Position numbers and translations under genes: made by a program. Shown in pieces: positions 7,081 to 10,073 of a stretch of DNA of 10,073 nucleotides; position 1 is the stretch's first letter, and each line of letters starts with the position of its first letter. The DNA is from Gammaproteobacteria bacterium UBA6968 (GTDB taxonomy: Bacteria; Pseudomonadota; Gammaproteobacteria; Pseudomonadales; Azotimanducaceae), in the NCBI GenBank assembly GCA_002450255.1, contig DJYW01000047.1:3836-13908 (forward strand), written 5' to 3'. The notes below the pieces were generated by a model, which made no database searches, was not told where the DNA came from, and worked only from the letters and a program-made list of their open reading frames with translations.

Positions 7081-8517
7081 ATGCAAACTACAAAAATAAG
7101 AGCTCAGCAAACCGATAAAAGAACCGCCTTAGCTTGGGCTTTTGGCGGCATCAGCGTCGGCATCAAAAATAATCTATTAAGTGTTTGGATACTGTATTAC
7201 TACAACCAGGTTCTCGGTATCGACGGTATCCTGGTATCACTAGCTCTAGCGATTGCTCTGGTTTTTGACGCTTTTTCAGATCCTCTCATAGGCGTTTGGT
7301 CGGATAGGACGATCTCGCGCTGGGGACGCAGGCATCCATTCATGTATGCCGCAATCATTCCTTTTACCCTGTCCTACTATTTCATTCTTCAAGACCCCGG
7401 AGACGCGACGAAGGAGGAGATTTTTACTCGGCTTTTGTTGCTGATGCTAATCATGCGAATGTCTATGACATTTTATGAAGTACCAAGAAATGCATTAGCA
7501 CCTGAGTTGTCCAAAGATTATGACCAACGCAGTAAATTGACCGGTCTAAATTCTGCTTTCGGCTGGTTTGGGGGCGCCGGAATATCTGCAATCATGGCCT
7601 ATTTCTTTCTGGGCGATAGCTATAGCAACGCCGCGGGCTATCACCTTCTCGGGTTTTACGGTGGGTTGGGGCTTTTTATCGGTACCGTCGTTACCACTCT
7701 TGGTACACATCGGAATATCCCGGATTTATATAAGCCAGTAACCAGGAAAATAGACCTAACCCTATTTTTCCGCGAAATAAAAGAAACGCTTGCGAATAAA
7801 AACTGGGCCATTCTCTTTGCATCTGGTTCGATTTATGCGTTGGTCGTTGGCACGGATACAGGCGCGGGGAATTATTACAATAACTTTTTGTGGGAATTTA
7901 GACCGGAGCAAACCGCGTTGTTCGCTATTTTCGGTGCAGCTTCAGTCATTGTTGTATCCATAGCCGCCCCTGCCCTTTCCGTCGGCAGAAGTAAAAAACG
8001 CATCGCACTGGGTGTCTTTATGTGCGCAGTTGTAGTGGGTCCACTGCCGATCTTCCTGCGTTTAATAGACCCGTACTTTTCGCTTAGCTTGTTTCCCGCT
8101 AACGGCAGCACATCGCTTTGGTGGATTCTTCTCGTCCATTTTTGCGCCAGCCAAGCCCTCGCTGCGTTGGGATTTGTGTACGTCGCTTCTATGTCTATGG
8201 AGATTGTTGAGCAAGTACAAGAAAAAACCGGAAGACGCGAAGAGGGATTGCTGGGTACCGCGAATAGTATGATGCAAAAACTGATCGCTGCCGGCGGGAC
8301 ACTGCTGGCAGGCATGATCGTATCTATTTCTGGATTCGACGACCCACTTCTGGATACCGAAACAAAAGTCGCTGCAGCCATCGCAACTTTTTCTTGGATA
8401 CATATAGCAATCGGATTTTTCTTACCGCTGCTCTCCACCATATTGATCGCGTTTTATGACATAGAGAGAACGGACCATTTAGACCGTGTAAACAAGCTGG
8501 GTTACGCGGAGCAATAA
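7081..8517 (+). CDS. GPH-family MFS symporter (sugar or glycoside:cation)
   Basis: A 478-residue inner-membrane protein of the glycoside-pentoside-hexuronide:cation symporter family (MFS_2), of normal length for a 12-helix carrier. The diagnostic loop between helices 2 and 3, DAFSDPLIGVWSDRT plus SRWGRRHPFM, lies at residues 63-88; it contains the acidic residues tied to cation coupling in MelB-type carriers. Later conserved parts are YEVPRNALAPELSKDYDQRS (132-151), a central cytoplasmic segment around 212-240, and MSMEIVEQVQEKTGRREEGL (371-390) between the C-terminal helices. The role is sodium- or proton-coupled uptake of a sugar, glycoside or uronide; the exact substrate cannot be read from the sequence. 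Translation starts at the ATG after a perfect AGGAGG. The gene stands alone, but its closeness to the intracellular glycoside hydrolase and the broken SGLT symporter suggests it could supply the same pathway. Confidence 0.92.
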   Translation: MQTTKIRAQQTDKRTALAWAFGGISVGIKNNLLSVWILYYYNQVLGIDGILVSLALAIALVFDAFSDPLIGVWSDRTISRWGRRHPFMYAAIIPFTLSYYFILQDPGDATKEEIFTRLLLLMLIMRMSMTFYEVPRNALAPELSKDYDQRSKLTGLNSAFGWFGGAGISAIMAYFFLGDSYSNAAGYHLLGFYGGLGLFIGTVVTTLGTHRNIPDLYKPVTRKIDLTLFFREIKETLANKNWAILFASGSIYALVVGTDTGAGNYYNNFLWEFRPEQTALFAIFGAASVIVVSIAAPALSVGRSKKRIALGVFMCAVVVGPLPIFLRLIDPYFSLSLFPANGSTSLWWILLVHFCASQALAALGFVYVASMSMEIVEQVQEKTGRREEGLLGTANSMMQKLIAAGGTLLAGMIVSISGFDDPLLDTETKVAAAIATFSWIHIAIGFFLPLLSTILIAFYDIERTDHLDRVNKLGYAEQ

Positions 8518-8646
8518 AGCAACGCCGTCCTCCAATAAACCAAGGGCTGAATCTCAAAGCAGTTAGAGAACTATAGCGGCACGTCCAGTTTTACCCGCAG
8601 CTTTTGCATATTGTTAGACCAAGGGATTGGGGTATGGATGAAGGTA

Positions 8647-8662
8647 GGCCATAGCCATGGCC
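8647..8662. repeat. Inverted repeat GGCCAT-AGCC-ATGGCC
   Basis: Six-base perfect arms at 8647-8652 and 8657-8662 flank a 4-nt loop. It lies 130 bp after the symporter stop. There is no T-run on either side, so a terminator role is not supported; chance is possible at this size. Confidence 0.45.
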
Positions 8663-8733
8663 CAGTCCCTAATCAATCTATGTTACCGCGCTGTAGACGT
8701 CTCATGCCTAGCTGATGTCAAAGTGAGGTCGTC

Positions 8734-8770
8734 GCCTTTTCAGCTGAAAAATTCTCCTCCCCAAAAAGGC
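8734..8770. repeat. Nested palindromes: TTTTCAGCTGAAAA within GCCTTTT...AAAAGGC
   Basis: The 14-bp sequence at 8737-8750 is a perfect palindrome. Its left arm can instead pair, as GCCTTTT (8734-8740), with AAAAGGC (8764-8770) to form a 7-bp stem around 23 nt. The same left arm therefore has two competing partners. The palindrome could bind a dimeric regulator; the outer stem followed by no T-run is a poor terminator. Confidence 0.5.
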
Positions 8771-8951
8771 AATTACTGCTAGTGCGGATCGCTTTAGGAC
8801 ATCTATCGTCAAGCTAAACGCTCTGCGAGAGCCGCGCCCCGTTTCGGCAGCACAAGCTTATTCGGCCCTTATCAAGGGTAAAGCGAAGAGCTGCTCAGGC
8901 GGAGCACAGCGGAGCGGTTGCGACGTTCGGCTTGATCCGTCCGATATTTTG

Positions 8952-8985
8952 GCCGGCTACATCCTAGCCGGCTAAAGTTTAGCCG
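8952..8985. terminator. Overlapping, mutually exclusive hairpins (possible bidirectional terminator)
   Basis: GCCGGCTA (8952-8959), loop CATCC, TAGCCGGC (8965-8972) is a perfect 8-bp stem. The next structure, CGGCTAAA (8969-8976), G, TTTAGCCG (8978-8985), shares its first four bases with the end of the first stem, so the two cannot form together in full. They lie 50-85 bp beyond the end of the leftward DUF3604 gene. For leftward RNA the first stem is followed by CCAAAATATC, which lacks a U-tract, so an intrinsic terminator is only a possibility. The inverted repeats themselves are seen directly. Confidence 0.45.
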
Positions 8986-9035
8986 CTTAGTTTTGCTTCT
9001 CCCGCAACGATCTAAAAATCGAGCATGCGGCTGTC

Positions 9036-10073
9036 TCAAGCTTGCGGCATGACCCATATCGGCGACGTCCATGCTCGTTCCTGCAAAGTCTTCTTGAGGT
9101 CGGGACGAGGCTCAACACCTGCCTTGACCGCATCCCAAGTTGACCACCTGCAGGTTGGGTTTTCCAGGACCCGCGCATAATAGAAGGCGCGGTGCTCAGG
9201 GTCGTGATCGGGATCTTGCCAAACCACATCCAGATTTGATGCACCGACGTTTTTGGAAACGGAACAATCGTTTAGGTCTACTTTCGCACCGTTATCTGGG
9301 CAGCGATGCGTTTCCGGATTTACGCTTCCGCCGTCGGAACAGGCAACATCATAAACTTTCTCGTAGGTCTCTCCATCTACCACCCAACCTTTGATAATTT
9401 GCAGCCTCTGCAGAGCAGCTGAGCTAGGGTCCTGCATTGCGCTGGCAACCAGAATCGGGGTACGGCCATCGGCACCGTGCAGTTCTGCCCCCATCGGAAC
9501 GCCCTTAGCATAGCGCTCCGCTATGCTGTCCTGGGCCTCGTAATCATATCCTGCGAAAAGGCGGATCTTAATACGCGGACCTGATGTCGCAAAAACCTCT
9601 TTGCGTCGCAGTGCTGAATAAAGCGCTTCTCGAGTGTTCTCCTCCGCCCAAATGCCGGTCAAGCCTGACGCGCTCCAGGTTTCATAGGCGCCAGTTGCAT
9701 AGTCAAGTCCATTTATCTCCTGCACATTGACTCGGCCCGCTGAGCGCACCACTTCAACCTCATCCTTACCCATCGGCACAGAACCGCGACGCGCACCGTC
9801 AGCGTCTAAAAGACCAACTTTTGAGAAAAAGTTTGACTCATCAAGAGAGGACGCGCCGACATGCGTATCCGTAGCGCCCACAAAACCAAATTGATAGGCG
9901 TTTGTCGTCCCCGAATCAGCCAACGCTATGCCGTCCAGCAGTGCCTCACGCGCATAGGAGCCTTTTGGCTCACTGTACATCGTCGTTGCGACTCGATATG
10001 GCATAATTTCAAAGTCAGCCCACTCATCTGAATTGGATAGCAGAGGGTGTGTTTCTGAAGTGCCTTTTACCTG
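9036..10073 (-). CDS. DUF3604 family protein, C-terminal part (partial)
   Basis: The minus frame is open from the window edge (10073) to the stop at 9036, giving 346 residues. The first ATG inside (10004) is not the start: the 23 codons before it read as conserved family sequence, with KGTSETHP and DEWADFEIMPYR. Other landmarks are GFVGATDTHVGASSLDESNFFSKVG, whose D69, T70 and H71 (fragment numbering) look like a metal site, then SGLTGIWAEENTREALYSALRRKEVFATSGPRIKI, and a C-terminal beta-rich half ending ERAWTSPIWVMPQA. DUF3604 proteins are usually 600-700 residues, often have a signal peptide, and carry PHP-phosphoesterase-like motifs in the N-terminal half, so this is roughly the second half. 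A cysteine-containing segment (about 241-273, four Cys counting NDCS) may be disulfide-bonded if exported. The biochemical role is undefined. No neighbour in the window suggests a pathway. Confidence 0.9.
   Translation of the reverse strand, partial: QVKGTSETHPLLSNSDEWADFEIMPYRVATTMYSEPKGSYAREALLDGIALADSGTTNAYQFGFVGATDTHVGASSLDESNFFSKVGLLDADGARRGSVPMGKDEVEVVRSAGRVNVQEINGLDYATGAYETWSASGLTGIWAEENTREALYSALRRKEVFATSGPRIKIRLFAGYDYEAQDSIAERYAKGVPMGAELHGADGRTPILVASAMQDPSSAALQRLQIIKGWVVDGETYEKVYDVACSDGGSVNPETHRCPDNGAKVDLNDCSVSKNVGASNLDVVWQDPDHDPEHRAFYYARVLENPTCRWSTWDAVKAGVEPRPDLKKTLQERAWTSPIWVMPQA

Larger units (their letters stand above)
8518..9035. other. 518-bp gap between convergent genes, hairpin-rich, no gene seen
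   Basis: This stretch separates the stops of the GPH symporter (plus) and the DUF3604 gene (minus). The only sizeable open frame overlapping it (minus 9072-8872) is Arg/Ser-rich and matches nothing. Instead the region holds several inverted repeats: GGCCAT-AGCC-ATGGCC (8647-8662), a perfect palindrome at 8737-8750 inside a wider stem (8734-8770), CCCTT-ATC-AAGGG (8866-8878) and the overlapping hairpins at 8952-8985. None has a classic U-tract, so transcription ends for the two genes remain unplaced. Confidence 0.5.

Noticed and set aside
7875..8441. 188-codon open frame on the minus strand
   Set aside because: It is fully inside the GPH symporter gene, antisense, Ser/Pro-rich and without family resemblance.
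8872..9072. 66-codon open frame on the minus strand
   Set aside because: It overlaps the end of the DUF3604 gene in another frame and runs through the hairpin cluster; Arg/Ser-rich and unmatched.

Overview
The window looks like chromosomal DNA from a heterotrophic proteobacterium, most likely a gammaproteobacterium. The gene content points that way: a ligase-associated exonuclease/ATP-dependent ligase pair, a DUF3604 protein, a glycoside-hydrolase/sugar-symporter locus and a GPH-type transporter occur together in many aquatic, polysaccharide-using gammaproteobacteria. The taxonomic call is inference from families and moderate GC; no marker gene is present.

Layout, left to right. At 1-116 (minus) is the first 38 codons of an exported protein with a clear Sec-type signal peptide. 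It is transcribed away from a gene at 387-956 (plus) for a PPOX-type FMN-binding split-barrel flavoprotein. After a 135-bp gap come a metallo-beta-lactamase/beta-CASP exonuclease (1092-2117) and an ATP-dependent DNA ligase (2120-3703), 2 bp apart and certainly co-transcribed. This is half of the four-gene Lhr helicase/MPE/Exo/ligase DNA-repair set; the helicase and phosphoesterase are not in this window. Convergent to the ligase is a cytoplasmic clan GH-A (GH5-like) glycoside hydrolase (4819-3764, minus). Upstream of it on the same strand lie a 13-bp repeat cluster and, at 5640-5041, a decayed C-terminal remnant of an SGLT-type sodium/sugar symporter with an in-frame stop. The two were probably once a symporter-hydrolase operon.

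On the plus strand follow a two-module VOC (glyoxalase-like) protein (5760-6470), a 610-bp stretch without a convincing gene, and a GPH-family sugar:cation symporter (7081-8517) with a strong Shine-Dalgarno and an operator-like inverted repeat upstream. A second gene-poor stretch (8518-9035) holds several hairpins, including two mutually exclusive ones at 8952-8985. The right edge is filled by the C-terminal part of a DUF3604 protein on the minus strand (10073-9036); its reading frame runs past the first internal ATG to the window edge.

Functionally the window splits into a DNA-repair module on the left (Exo plus ligase) and a carbohydrate-related module in the middle (hydrolase, dead symporter, live GPH symporter). 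The VOC and PPOX proteins have no assignable substrate. I see no phage, CRISPR, toxin-antitoxin or transposase genes, and no clearly new multi-gene system. The points most worth checking are the orphan Exo-ligase pair, the symporter pseudogene and the non-coding structures.
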